Shown here: piece by piece, positions 1-5,816 of the stretch
Position numbering within the stretch: the first letter of the stretch is position 1
Layout of the letters: each line of letters opens with the position of its first letter
Assembly: GCA_946187365.1 (NCBI GenBank)
Contig: CAMHRD010000049.1
Span: forward strand, 1-7,685
DNA length: 7,685 nucleotides
Direction of reading: 5' to 3'
DNA from: an uncultured Bacteroidales bacterium
GTDB taxonomy: Bacteria; Bacteroidota; Bacteroidia; Bacteroidales; UBA932
The notes under the pieces: model-generated
Database searches by the model: none
What the model saw: the letters and a program-made list of their open reading frames with translations, nothing else
What the model was told of the DNA's origin: nothing
Position numbers and translations under genes: made by a program

Positions 1-17
1 TTAGCAAAACAACAGAG

Positions 18-926
18 ATGACTAAATTTTTTGCACGGATAATTTTTTCCCTCCTTTACATCTTTTCTCTTCTCCCTTTGGGAGTTCACTACATCTTCTC
101 GGATATCGCCCGCTTCTTCATAAAGAATCTGTTTCGTTACAGATACTCCGTCATTACCACAAACATTGCCCGCTCATTTCCTCAGATGAGATATGAGGAG
201 ATAAAGAAACTTACCAATGACTACTACCGTCATGTATGCGATCTCATCTTTGAAAGCATCTGGGATTTAGGTCATTCTGCGGTTGCCGTAAGAAAGAGGA
301 TTACAGTTTCCAATGAGGATGTTCCAAACTCTCTGCAGCAGAAGCACGGAAAGATTCTCTTTGTTATGGGACACTTTGGAAACTGGGAGATGATAAGCGG
401 AGTCTCAGTAGACAGGAGCGTAAGAGCAAAGAACAGTTATGTCTCCAATCCGGTTTACATTGTCTACAAAAAAGCAAAGAACAATCTCTCCAATGAACTC
501 ATCAAACTGCTGAGAACCAGAAAGTACAAGAAGTCAGGTTCTGTAGGCGGAGTCTTGGAATCCAATGAGGTTATACGACATGCTCTTAAGAACAGGGAGC
601 AGAAAGTTGCATACGTTCTCATAGCAGATCAGAATCCAACCGGAAAAAATGATCCTGTTGTAACTTTTCTTTCTCAGCCAACTTACATGCTTTCAGGTCC
701 GGAATTTCTGGCAGTAAAACTTAAGATGCCGGTTGTATATCTGAGTATGAGAAAAGTTGCAAGAGGTCGGTATCACGTTGACTACAAAGAAATTGCAGAG
801 GATGCTTCAACGCTTGAGAGCGGCTTTGTAACCAAACGTTTTGCTCAGCTTCTGGAGGAAGACATCAGAGCAAACAAGGTGAATTGGCTTTGGAGTCACA
901 GACGTTGGAAGAGAAATATATTGTAA
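18..926 (+). CDS. Lysophospholipid acyltransferase, LpxL/HtrB-like (lipid A late acyltransferase family)
   Basis: This 302-residue protein belongs to the LpxL/HtrB/LpxM family, which transfers a secondary acyl chain from acyl-ACP to a lipid A precursor at the inner face of the cytoplasmic membrane. The sequence shows an N-terminal hydrophobic anchor (about residues 5-30), the catalytic H-x4-E motif HFGNWE with H119 and E124, a downstream ADQNP block at 203-207 matching the family's D-Q-x-P motif, and the typical basic C-terminal WLWSHRRWK. Length is normal for the family. The ATG at 18 gives a standard N-terminus (MTKFFARIIFSLL). The frame is open to the window edge, so a slightly earlier start cannot be excluded. 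It leads a run of plus-strand genes but is 85 bases from the next, so co-transcription is uncertain. The exact acceptor (lipid A or an ornithine/amino lipid) cannot be decided from sequence. Confidence 0.9.
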   Translation: MTKFFARIIFSLLYIFSLLPLGVHYIFSDIARFFIKNLFRYRYSVITTNIARSFPQMRYEEIKKLTNDYYRHVCDLIFESIWDLGHSAVAVRKRITVSNEDVPNSLQQKHGKILFVMGHFGNWEMISGVSVDRSVRAKNSYVSNPVYIVYKKAKNNLSNELIKLLRTRKYKKSGSVGGVLESNEVIRHALKNREQKVAYVLIADQNPTGKNDPVVTFLSQPTYMLSGPEFLAVKLKMPVVYLSMRKVARGRYHVDYKEIAEDASTLESGFVTKRFAQLLEEDIRANKVNWLWSHRRWKRNIL

Positions 927-944
927 TAGTGATACATTATTAAA

Positions 945-962
945 CAATTATTCTTATAATTG
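945..962. repeat. Small AT-rich inverted repeat between the acyltransferase and DUF4831 genes
   Basis: CAATTAT and ATAATTG form a perfect 7-base inverted repeat around a TCTT loop. No U-tract follows, so it is a poor intrinsic terminator on the plus strand. Its right arm overlaps TATAATTG (955-962), one mismatch from the Bacteroidota -7 consensus TAnnTTTG, but no TTG lies at the proper -33 distance. It may be a weak promoter, an operator, or chance in AT-rich DNA. Confidence 0.25.
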
Positions 963-1011
963 CATTAGGAAATTTTCTGACTATCAGCTGAAACAATAAG
1001 TGATTCCGAAA

Positions 1012-2091
1012 ATGCGGACAATAAAAGGAATATTTTTGCTTTCAATGGTGCTTGTATTTTTAAGTTCCAATAGGGCAAACTCCCAAATTCTGAAAGAGTC
1101 CGATCAGCTTCCTCAAGGTGCTATAATTTATTCACTTCCACAGACTTCCATAAGTGTAAGAGTTAAGGTTGCAGTGAAAACTTTTACTGCAGGTCCGTAT
1201 GCATCTTACTCAGAAAAGTATCTTGGCGTTTCAGCAGATAAGACATCAAAGAAGAATTGCAGCATTGAAGAGATTGAGATGACTCCGCTGGTTGAAGCGG
1301 ATCCTTCTCTCTCAGTTGCAGTCAATATAGGTAACTCAAAAAATGCGGGAGCAAACTTCCTTAACTTCTCATCACAGGGTCTTATTGTTGCTCCGGGTTA
1401 CTTCAACAGTGAGGGAGCACCTCTGCGTTTCCCTTCACAGTTCCAGACAAGATTCAACGAGGCGGTTCCGCATCTGGGTACTCAGACCACTCAGCTTTAC
1501 AAGAGCGTGACAAATGAAAACGGAGAGGTTGAGAAGGTGGCAGTTCCTCAGACACAGACAGTTGCAAAATCTATCGAGAGAAAGGCGGAAGAGACTGCAA
1601 ATCTCATTTTCAAACTTAGAGAGAAAAAAATTGATATACTGGTAGGGGAGACGGATGCAAATTACAGCGGTGCCGCTTTGGGTTCTGCGGTGGAGAATAT
1701 GAACAAGTTGGAGAGCGAGTACACCTCACTCTTCACCGGCAAAAATTCCGTGGTTTACCAGGAGGCTTCCTTTGAGGTTGTTCCAAAGGCGGGCAATGCA
1801 AAGCAGACTTACGTTGCTTTCCGTATCTCAGACACTCAGGGTCTTCTGCCGGCAGATAACATGAGCGGACGTCCCGTTTATGTTGAACTTACCGTTACAG
1901 AGGGGAAGATTGCAGGCGCTGTTTCACAGGAGGAGATTTTGACATCGAAGGGTAAGATTGCTTACCGCACTCCGCTTGTGGTAACTGCAAAACTACTTGA
2001 CGGGCAGACGGTTATAGGACAGACAAGAATTCCGGTTTATCAGTTTGGAAAGGTACTTTACTTTCCTTTAGATATTGCTTTGGGAAAATAA
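1012..2091 (+). CDS. Exported DUF4831 family protein, function unknown
   Basis: I recognise this as a DUF4831 family member, an uncharacterised group typical of Bacteroidota. The diagnostic region is near residues 58-72 (FTAGPYASYSEKYLG), with a preceding YSLPQTSISVRVKV stretch; the length of about 360 residues is usual. The N-terminus is a clear Sec signal peptide: basic MRTIK, a hydrophobic core at about 6-17, and likely cleavage near RANS|Q. No lipobox cysteine is present, so the mature protein is probably periplasmic. No other transmembrane segment is visible. The same frame could start at a GTG at 1000, but that codon directly follows an in-frame TAA. The ATG at 1012 gives a better signal peptide, so I prefer it. 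pepD follows after 24 bases in the same frame, suggesting one transcript. No catalytic motif is evident, and I do not assign a function. Confidence 0.82.
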   Translation: MRTIKGIFLLSMVLVFLSSNRANSQILKESDQLPQGAIIYSLPQTSISVRVKVAVKTFTAGPYASYSEKYLGVSADKTSKKNCSIEEIEMTPLVEADPSLSVAVNIGNSKNAGANFLNFSSQGLIVAPGYFNSEGAPLRFPSQFQTRFNEAVPHLGTQTTQLYKSVTNENGEVEKVAVPQTQTVAKSIERKAEETANLIFKLREKKIDILVGETDANYSGAALGSAVENMNKLESEYTSLFTGKNSVVYQEASFEVVPKAGNAKQTYVAFRISDTQGLLPADNMSGRPVYVELTVTEGKIAGAVSQEEILTSKGKIAYRTPLVVTAKLLDGQTVIGQTRIPVYQFGKVLYFPLDIALGK

Positions 2092-2115
2092 CTTATTAGT
2101 AATTATAGATACTGT

Positions 2116-3528
2116 ATGAAAACTATACGTCCTTCTAAGCATGAAGACAAAGCTGTAGAATTTGCTTACAACTTTGGTAAGAAACTCGGTCTTGAGACAA
2201 TTAAAGATCAGATTGGAAACGTCATCATCCGTAAACCTGCAACAAAGGGAATGGAGAAGAAGGCAGGCATCATCCTTGAGGCTCACCTTGATATGGTACC
2301 TCAGAAGAACCCGGATGTAAAGCATGACTTTAAGACAGATCCTATCAAACCGAGAATCGTTGGCGATTTGGTTTATGCAACAGGTACAACTCTGGGTGCA
2401 GACAACGGACTCGGAGTATCAATGGCAATGGCCGTTCTGAAATCAAAGACTTTGAAGCACGGACCTATTGAGGCTCTCTTCACAGTAGACGAGGAGACCG
2501 GAATGAGCGGTGCAAGAGCTTTGAAACCAGGCATTCTCAAGGGTGAGATTCTGATGAACCTGGATTCTGAGACTGAAGGTATCATCTATGTTGGATGTGC
2601 CGGCGGTTTGGACGGTGAGGCCGTGTTCAACTACAAGACAGAGAAAGTTCCTGCAGGATACGTATTCAAGAAGATTGCAGTAAGCGGTCTGATTGGCGGT
2701 CACTCTGGAATGGACATTGTTCTTTACAGAGCAAATGCAAACAAGATCCTCTCTAGAATTCTTGTTCCAATTATGAGAGATCTCAACGTCCGTCTCTGCA
2801 ACATTGCAGGTGGCAGCATCCGCAACTCTATTCCAAGAGATGCTCACGCTATTGTTGCAATACCTAAAAAGAATGAGAGAAAAGTTGCCGCTATAGTTTC
2901 TAAGGTTAGAAAAGAGGTAACTGAGAAATACAAATATACAGATAAGGATCTGAAGGTTACTATTGCTCCTGTTAAGGAGAAAGCTCCTGCTATTGAGAAG
3001 AATACAGCCCTTGCAATTGTAAGAGCAATCTACGCTATTCCTAACGGAGTTAACAGAATGAGTGATACCGTTGCAGGATTCGTTGAGACATCTAACAACA
3101 TGGCTATTGTTCAGCAGGATGCTAAGACCATTAAGGTTCACTCACTTATGAGAAGTTCTGTGGATTCATCCAAGTATGATCTTGCAGAGAGCATGAGAGC
3201 CATTGTAGAACTTGCAGGCGGAACCTGCAACTTCTCAGGTGGTTACTCAGGATGGCAGTTGGACATGAACTCTCCTATCCTTAAGGTTGCAAAGGATGTC
3301 TACAAAGGCCTTTACAACAAGGAGCCTGAGGTTACCGGAATTCACGCAGGACTTGAGTGCGGAATTTTGGGAGCCGCTTATCCAAACTGGGATATGGTTT
3401 CATTCGGTCCTACCATCTATTCACCTCACTCACCGGATGAGAGAGTAGAGATTGCATCCGTTGAGAAATGCTGGAACTATCTGGTAGAACTTCTCAAGAA
3501 TGCACCTGCATCCAAGATCAATAAATAA
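2116..3528 (+). CDS. pepD: Cytosolic non-specific dipeptidase / Xaa-His dipeptidase, peptidase family M20C
   Basis: This is a cytosolic di-zinc aminoacyl-histidine dipeptidase that hydrolyses a broad range of dipeptides, including carnosine-like ones. All expected active-site residues are present: H57 and catalytic D59 (EAHLDM), bridging D96 (GADNG), catalytic base E126 and ligand E127 (DEETG), D150 (NLDSE), and H438 (SPHSP). The lid/dimerisation domain carries GGHSG at 194-198, and HAGLECG sits at 410-416. Each metal residue lies 23 positions before its counterpart as I remember the numbering of Vibrio alginolyticus PepD, so the protein lacks about 23 N-terminal residues, including the usual first helix before PRPSKHE. 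Upstream extension is blocked: nine codons before the ATG is the TAA of the DUF4831 gene, in the same frame. The gene probably shares a transcript with DUF4831 (24-base gap) and with the histone-like gene downstream. Confidence 0.93.
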   Translation: MKTIRPSKHEDKAVEFAYNFGKKLGLETIKDQIGNVIIRKPATKGMEKKAGIILEAHLDMVPQKNPDVKHDFKTDPIKPRIVGDLVYATGTTLGADNGLGVSMAMAVLKSKTLKHGPIEALFTVDEETGMSGARALKPGILKGEILMNLDSETEGIIYVGCAGGLDGEAVFNYKTEKVPAGYVFKKIAVSGLIGGHSGMDIVLYRANANKILSRILVPIMRDLNVRLCNIAGGSIRNSIPRDAHAIVAIPKKNERKVAAIVSKVRKEVTEKYKYTDKDLKVTIAPVKEKAPAIEKNTALAIVRAIYAIPNGVNRMSDTVAGFVETSNNMAIVQQDAKTIKVHSLMRSSVDSSKYDLAESMRAIVELAGGTCNFSGGYSGWQLDMNSPILKVAKDVYKGLYNKEPEVTGIHAGLECGILGAAYPNWDMVSFGPTIYSPHSPDERVEIASVEKCWNYLVELLKNAPASKINK

Positions 3529-3560
3529 GGCACTAACACTAACAATCTTATACTAAAATT

Positions 3561-3953
3561 ATGGAAACAAAGAAAGTTGCAAAGAAGGCGCCTGCAAAGA
3601 AGGCCCCTGCAAAGAAAGCTGCTGCAAAGCCAGCTGCAAAGAAAGTCGTAAAGAAAGCTGCTCCTAAGAAGGCTGCAAAACCAGCTGCTAAGAAAGCTGC
3701 TGTAAAGAAGGCTGTTGTAAAGAAGGTAGCTGCTGCTAAGAAGACTGTTGCAAAGAAAGTTGCTGCTGTTAAGAAGACCGTAGCAAAGAAGGTTGCTGCT
3801 GCTAAGAAGGCTGCTCCTGCAAAGAAAGCTGCTGTAAAGAAGGCTGTAGCAAAGAAAGTTGCTGCTGTTAAGAAGGCTGTTGCAAAGAAAGCCCCTGCAA
3901 AGAAAGCTCCTGCAAAGAAGGCTTGTGCAAAGAAAGCTTGCGCTAAGAAGTAA
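3561..3953 (+). CDS. Histone H1-like Lys/Ala-rich nucleoid protein
   Basis: This 130-residue protein uses only eight amino acids (M, E, T, K, V, A, P, C) and is almost entirely Lys-Lys pairs separated by short Ala/Val/Pro spacers. It lacks aromatic, Gly, Ser, Arg and Asp residues. It resembles the C-terminal tail of histone H1 and bacterial H1-like proteins (Chlamydia Hc2, AlgP-type tails), which bind and compact DNA by charge. APAKKAPAKK occurs near both ends (10-19 and 111-120), and the protein finishes ACAKKACAKK with cysteines at 122 and 127. The gene lies 32 bases after pepD with no recognisable TAnnTTTG box between, so it is probably co-transcribed, and a strong hairpin terminator follows. 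The consistent frame with its own ATG and terminator supports a real gene rather than low-complexity noise. The DNA-binding role is inferred from composition only. Confidence 0.8.
   Translation: METKKVAKKAPAKKAPAKKAAAKPAAKKVVKKAAPKKAAKPAAKKAAVKKAVVKKVAAAKKTVAKKVAAVKKTVAKKVAAAKKAAPAKKAAVKKAVAKKVAAVKKAVAKKAPAKKAPAKKACAKKACAKK
3572..3950 (+). repeat. Degenerate tandem repeat encoding (A-x-A-K-K)n
   Basis: Almost the whole histone-like reading frame is built from degenerate units of about 15 bases around GCA/GCT and AAG/AAA codons (for example CCTGCAAAGAAGG near 3590 and again near 3895). Longer units around GTTGCTGCTGTTAAGAAG recur near 3760 and 3860. Such arrays can gain or lose units, so length variation between strains is plausible. 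Confidence 0.65.
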
Positions 3954-3968
3954 TAACCTTTCTTATTG

Positions 3969-4008
3969 AAAAAGAGGGGGTGACCTAACCGGCCACCCCT
4001 TCTTTTTT
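3969..4008. terminator. Bidirectional intrinsic terminator between the histone-like gene (+) and tRNA-Asn (-)
   Basis: AGGGGGTG (3975-3982) pairs with CACCCCTT (3994-4001), with one G-T wobble. After a 1x1 mismatch, CC/GG extends it around a TAACC loop. The stem is lengthened by A-rich sequence at 3969-3974 pairing with CTTTTT from 4002. The plus strand ends in six T (4003-4008), and the minus strand in CTTTTTC. It lies 15 bases after the histone-like stop codon and immediately beyond the tRNA 3' end, so it can serve both convergent units. Confidence 0.85.
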
Positions 4009-4009
4009 G

Positions 4010-4083
4010 CGCCTGCACAAGGACTTGAACCTAGGACCCCATGATTAACAGTCATGTGCTCTAACCAACTGAGCTATGCAGGC
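4010..4083 (-). tRNA. tRNA-Asn (anticodon GTT)
   Basis: The minus strand folds into a complete 74-base tRNA. The acceptor stem is GCCTGCA/TGCAGGC, the D arm is GCTC/GAGC with an AGTTGGTTA loop, and the anticodon stem CATGA/TCATG encloses the loop CTGTTAA with anticodon GTT. The variable loop is five bases, and the T arm has loop TTCAAGT. The discriminator base is G, as expected for tRNA-Asn. CCA is not encoded (C-A-A follows). The T stem CTAGG/CCTTG contains one T-T mismatch (positions 50-64). A sigma-ABfr-type promoter lies just upstream and a terminator immediately downstream, so it is a stand-alone unit. Confidence 0.97.
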
Positions 4084-4099
4084 ATCCCTTTTGGGACTG

Positions 4100-4131
4100 C
4101 AAAAGTATATTTTTTTTGATAATCCTCCAAA
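4100..4131 (-). promoter_or_regulatory. Promoter of tRNA-Asn (Bacteroidota -33/-7 type)
   Basis: On the minus strand, TTTG (4131-4128) is followed after 20 bases by TACTTTTG (4107-4100), an exact match to TAnnTTTG at the usual spacing. Transcription would start a few bases downstream, about 10 bases before the tRNA 5' end at 4083. Confidence 0.8.
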
Positions 4132-4167
4132 TCTTTTAGAATAATTATAATTAATCCCCAAAATAGA

Positions 4168-4175
4168 TAACTTTG
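4168..4175 (+). promoter_or_regulatory. -7 promoter element of the HU-type gene
   Basis: TAACTTTG matches TAnnTTTG exactly and lies 19 bases before the ATG at 4195, giving a short A-rich leader (AAGAAGAGAAAA) typical of Bacteroidota translation starts. No good TTTG is present at the expected -33 position (about 4144-4147 is ATTA), so the promoter may be weak or activator-dependent. The box overlaps a small inverted repeat, CTTTG-N5-CAAAG, at 4171-4185. Confidence 0.65.
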
Positions 4176-4194
4176 CAGTACAAAGAAGAGAAAA

Positions 4195-4935
4195 ATGAAC
4201 AGTGAGTTTCTTTCCGGTCTATTTAGGGATATCATACTCAGAGAGGGAGAATTGATACTTCCGTTTATGGGTTCCATCTTGTTGGAAGATGTGCCTGCAT
4301 CCTTCTCGGAGGACGGTATGGTTGTTACGCCGCCATCAAAGAAGTTGGTCTTTAACAACTACAATCTCTCCTCCAATGATATTCTGCTCAACGAGTATGC
4401 AAAGAGGCGTGAAATCTCCCGTTTTGCGGCAAAGCAGGCTCTTTACAAGGACCTGGAAGAACTGCGTACTCAGGCGGAGAAAGAGGGCGTTCTGACCCTT
4501 GAAGGTTTTGGTACCTTCAGATTCACAGATAGAGAGGGTTACACCGTAGATCCCGCTCCAGGCTTTGTAATCTCCACAGACACCTTTGGTCTTACGGCAG
4601 TAGACCTGAATGAAGATGTTGTCGTTGAAGAGACTGTTGAAGAGGAGATTACAGAGGTTCCGGTAGAAGAGACGGTCAGCGAGCCAGTGGTAGAGCCTGT
4701 AGCTGAGAAGGTTGCAGAGGTTCCCGCAGAAGAAGCTATCGAGAAAGAAGAGAAAAAACCTATAAAGAAAAAGAGGAGCAGTGCTTCTAAGGCGCTGATT
4801 ACCACTGTAGTAATTATAGTGGTACTGCTGGTTGCAGCAGCGCTTATCTACATATTCAGAGATTCACTCAGACCAATACTTGAGGAGATTCTTTACAGTG
4901 ATGAAGAGCTGAGAATTATTCACTACAAGCTCTAA
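4195..4935 (+). CDS. Membrane-anchored double HU-domain (CCDC81-like) protein without a SPOR domain
   Basis: This 246-residue protein matches the Bacteroidota family with two N-terminal HU-like domains (HU-CCDC81_bac_1 and _2). The first spans about residues 1-55 (ILREGELILPFMGSILLE). The second spans about 58-130, with the HU hallmark LEGFGTFRF at 102-110 and RRE/KQALYKDLEEL helices before it. An acidic, Val/Glu/Pro-rich linker (140-186) leads to a basic KKPIKKKR cluster and one transmembrane helix (about 199-221). The positive-inside rule puts the HU domains in the cytoplasm and the last 25 residues in the periplasm. Family members usually continue into a peptidoglycan-binding SPOR domain; here only a short tail (RDSLRPILEEIL to HYKL) remains. 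The natural role is inferred as linking DNA or another cytoplasmic ligand to the envelope. It has its own -7 box and abuts the convergent LPS-kinase-like gene with no spacer. Confidence 0.85.
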   Translation: MNSEFLSGLFRDIILREGELILPFMGSILLEDVPASFSEDGMVVTPPSKKLVFNNYNLSSNDILLNEYAKRREISRFAAKQALYKDLEELRTQAEKEGVLTLEGFGTFRFTDREGYTVDPAPGFVISTDTFGLTAVDLNEDVVVEETVEEEITEVPVEETVSEPVVEPVAEKVAEVPAEEAIEKEEKKPIKKKRSSASKALITTVVIIVVLLVAAALIYIFRDSLRPILEEILYSDEELRIIHYKL

Positions 4936-5715
4936 CTACTGAGATATCTTTCTTCTTGCCTGGGCACTTTTACGGAGTCCCAAAGGTCCTAGTATTATGT
5001 CTTTTATACGGGAAACTCTCTTGGAGTGGTTGCGGTTGTTCTCTACCAGTTTAAGGAATTTTTCTTTGTCTATGGAGCGGAGTTTACAGTAGTCATTAAT
5101 GACTTTGTCCATTATCTCTTTGTCAAAGTGAATGCTGCTGATATCCTTGGCACACTTGTTAAGCGAACGGTTGTTGAACTGAACGCGGTTGAGGTCTATC
5201 AGCTGAAAACGGTAGTGACCGTCTATAACTTTGTAAAGAATGTTATCTACGTTGAAATCATTATGAACCAGTTTCTTAGAGTGGAAGTCCACAATGAAGT
5301 CCGTGAACTCTTTTAAGAATTGCTCCATCTGATTCTTTCTCTCCGGACTTTCAAAATCCTTTACGCTTCTGTAGTCTGTATAAAGAGAGACGTAGCAGCC
5401 TGTGTGGAAGAAGAGTCCCTTTTTCTTCTCAACGTAACCTATTGGAGCAGGAACATCTATTCCCATACTTTTAAGACGGAGAGAGTAGTTGTATGAACGC
5501 TTTGCCTTTGTTGGGCGGATAAAGGTGTAAACAATGCGGTTAAACTCTGTTGGTTTGCGGAAACGTTTTACAACCATACGCACTCCGTCTGAAGTTACAT
5601 CTTCTACTATATTGCGGAATGCACGGTATGTTTCAGATGCATTGTATGAGTGAGAGAGAACATTCTCCACAAAACCCTTTAAGGCAATAAATTCCGGATT
5701 GACAACTACTTTCAT
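4936..5715 (-). CDS. Lipopolysaccharide kinase-like protein (InaA / Kdo-WaaP kinase family)
   Basis: This 259-residue protein has a eukaryotic-like kinase fold of the LPS kinase family (PF06293; WaaP, KdkA, InaA), whose characterised members phosphorylate heptose or Kdo in the LPS core on the cytoplasmic side. Visible motifs are the ATP-binding lysine K50 in VVKRF, the catalytic loop HNDFNVDN at 151-158 (D153 and N158 as the HxDxxxxN residues), and the DFG-equivalent IDLN at 173-176 with metal-binding D174. All key residues are intact, so it should be active. There is no signal peptide or membrane helix; the C-terminus is basic (RKSAQARRK), which could favour membrane association. It has its own promoter and a leader of about 16 bases, so it is monocistronic. 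Its stop codon directly abuts that of the HU gene and no terminator is visible beyond it. Kdo is a plausible substrate but unproven; another small sugar target is possible. Confidence 0.82.
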   Translation of the reverse strand: MKVVVNPEFIALKGFVENVLSHSYNASETYRAFRNIVEDVTSDGVRMVVKRFRKPTEFNRIVYTFIRPTKAKRSYNYSLRLKSMGIDVPAPIGYVEKKKGLFFHTGCYVSLYTDYRSVKDFESPERKNQMEQFLKEFTDFIVDFHSKKLVHNDFNVDNILYKVIDGHYRFQLIDLNRVQFNNRSLNKCAKDISSIHFDKEIMDKVINDYCKLRSIDKEKFLKLVENNRNHSKRVSRIKDIILGPLGLRKSAQARRKISQ

Positions 5716-5736
5716 GCTCTTTACTGTTGAGTGTTA

Positions 5737-5767
5737 CAAAGATAGTTTAAATGGGCCATAAAACAAA
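5737..5767 (-). promoter_or_regulatory. Promoter of the LPS-kinase-like gene, overlapping the upstream terminator
   Basis: On the minus strand, TTTG (5767-5764) and TATCTTTG (5744-5737) are separated by 19 bases, an excellent match to the Bacteroidota TTTG/TAnnTTTG promoter. The start would be near 5732, about 16 bases before the ATG at 5715. The -33 element lies inside the U-tract of the upstream OmpA gene's terminator. Confidence 0.8.
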
Positions 5768-5792
5768 AGGAGGGAAGCCTTTGCCTCCCTCC
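5761..5792 (-). terminator. Intrinsic terminator of the first OmpA-family gene
   Basis: On the minus strand, GGAGGGAGGC and GCTTCCCTCC form a 10-pair stem (one G-T wobble) around an AAAG loop, followed by TTTTGTTTT. It begins 25 bases after the stop codon at 5817. Confidence 0.88.
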
Positions 5793-5816
5793 CTCTAGTT
5801 TGTAAGAAGTTCAGAA

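Noticed and set aside
1..17. TAG at 2-4 as the end of an upstream gene
   Set aside because: Too little sequence is visible to support any coding region before the acyltransferase.
1000..1011. GTG start for the DUF4831 gene
   Set aside because: The GTG immediately follows an in-frame TAA and adds only MIPK before a better signal-peptide start at 1012. It is not excluded, only less likely.
2443..3141. Long minus-strand frame of 232 codons antisense to pepD
   Set aside because: It lies wholly within a well-conserved M20C gene with all catalytic residues, has no recognisable domain, and has no promoter or terminator of its own.
3572..3950. Repeat array as a possible CRISPR or non-coding satellite
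   Set aside because: There are no equal-length spacers, and the periodicity is that of Lys-Lys/Ala codons within one continuous reading frame.
3548..4018. Minus-strand Phe/Ala-rich reading frame of 156 codons opposite the histone-like gene
   Set aside because: It is the mirror of repetitive AAG/GCT codons, and it reads through the terminator and starts in the tRNA gene's 3' end region. The plus-strand frame has the expected composition and terminator.
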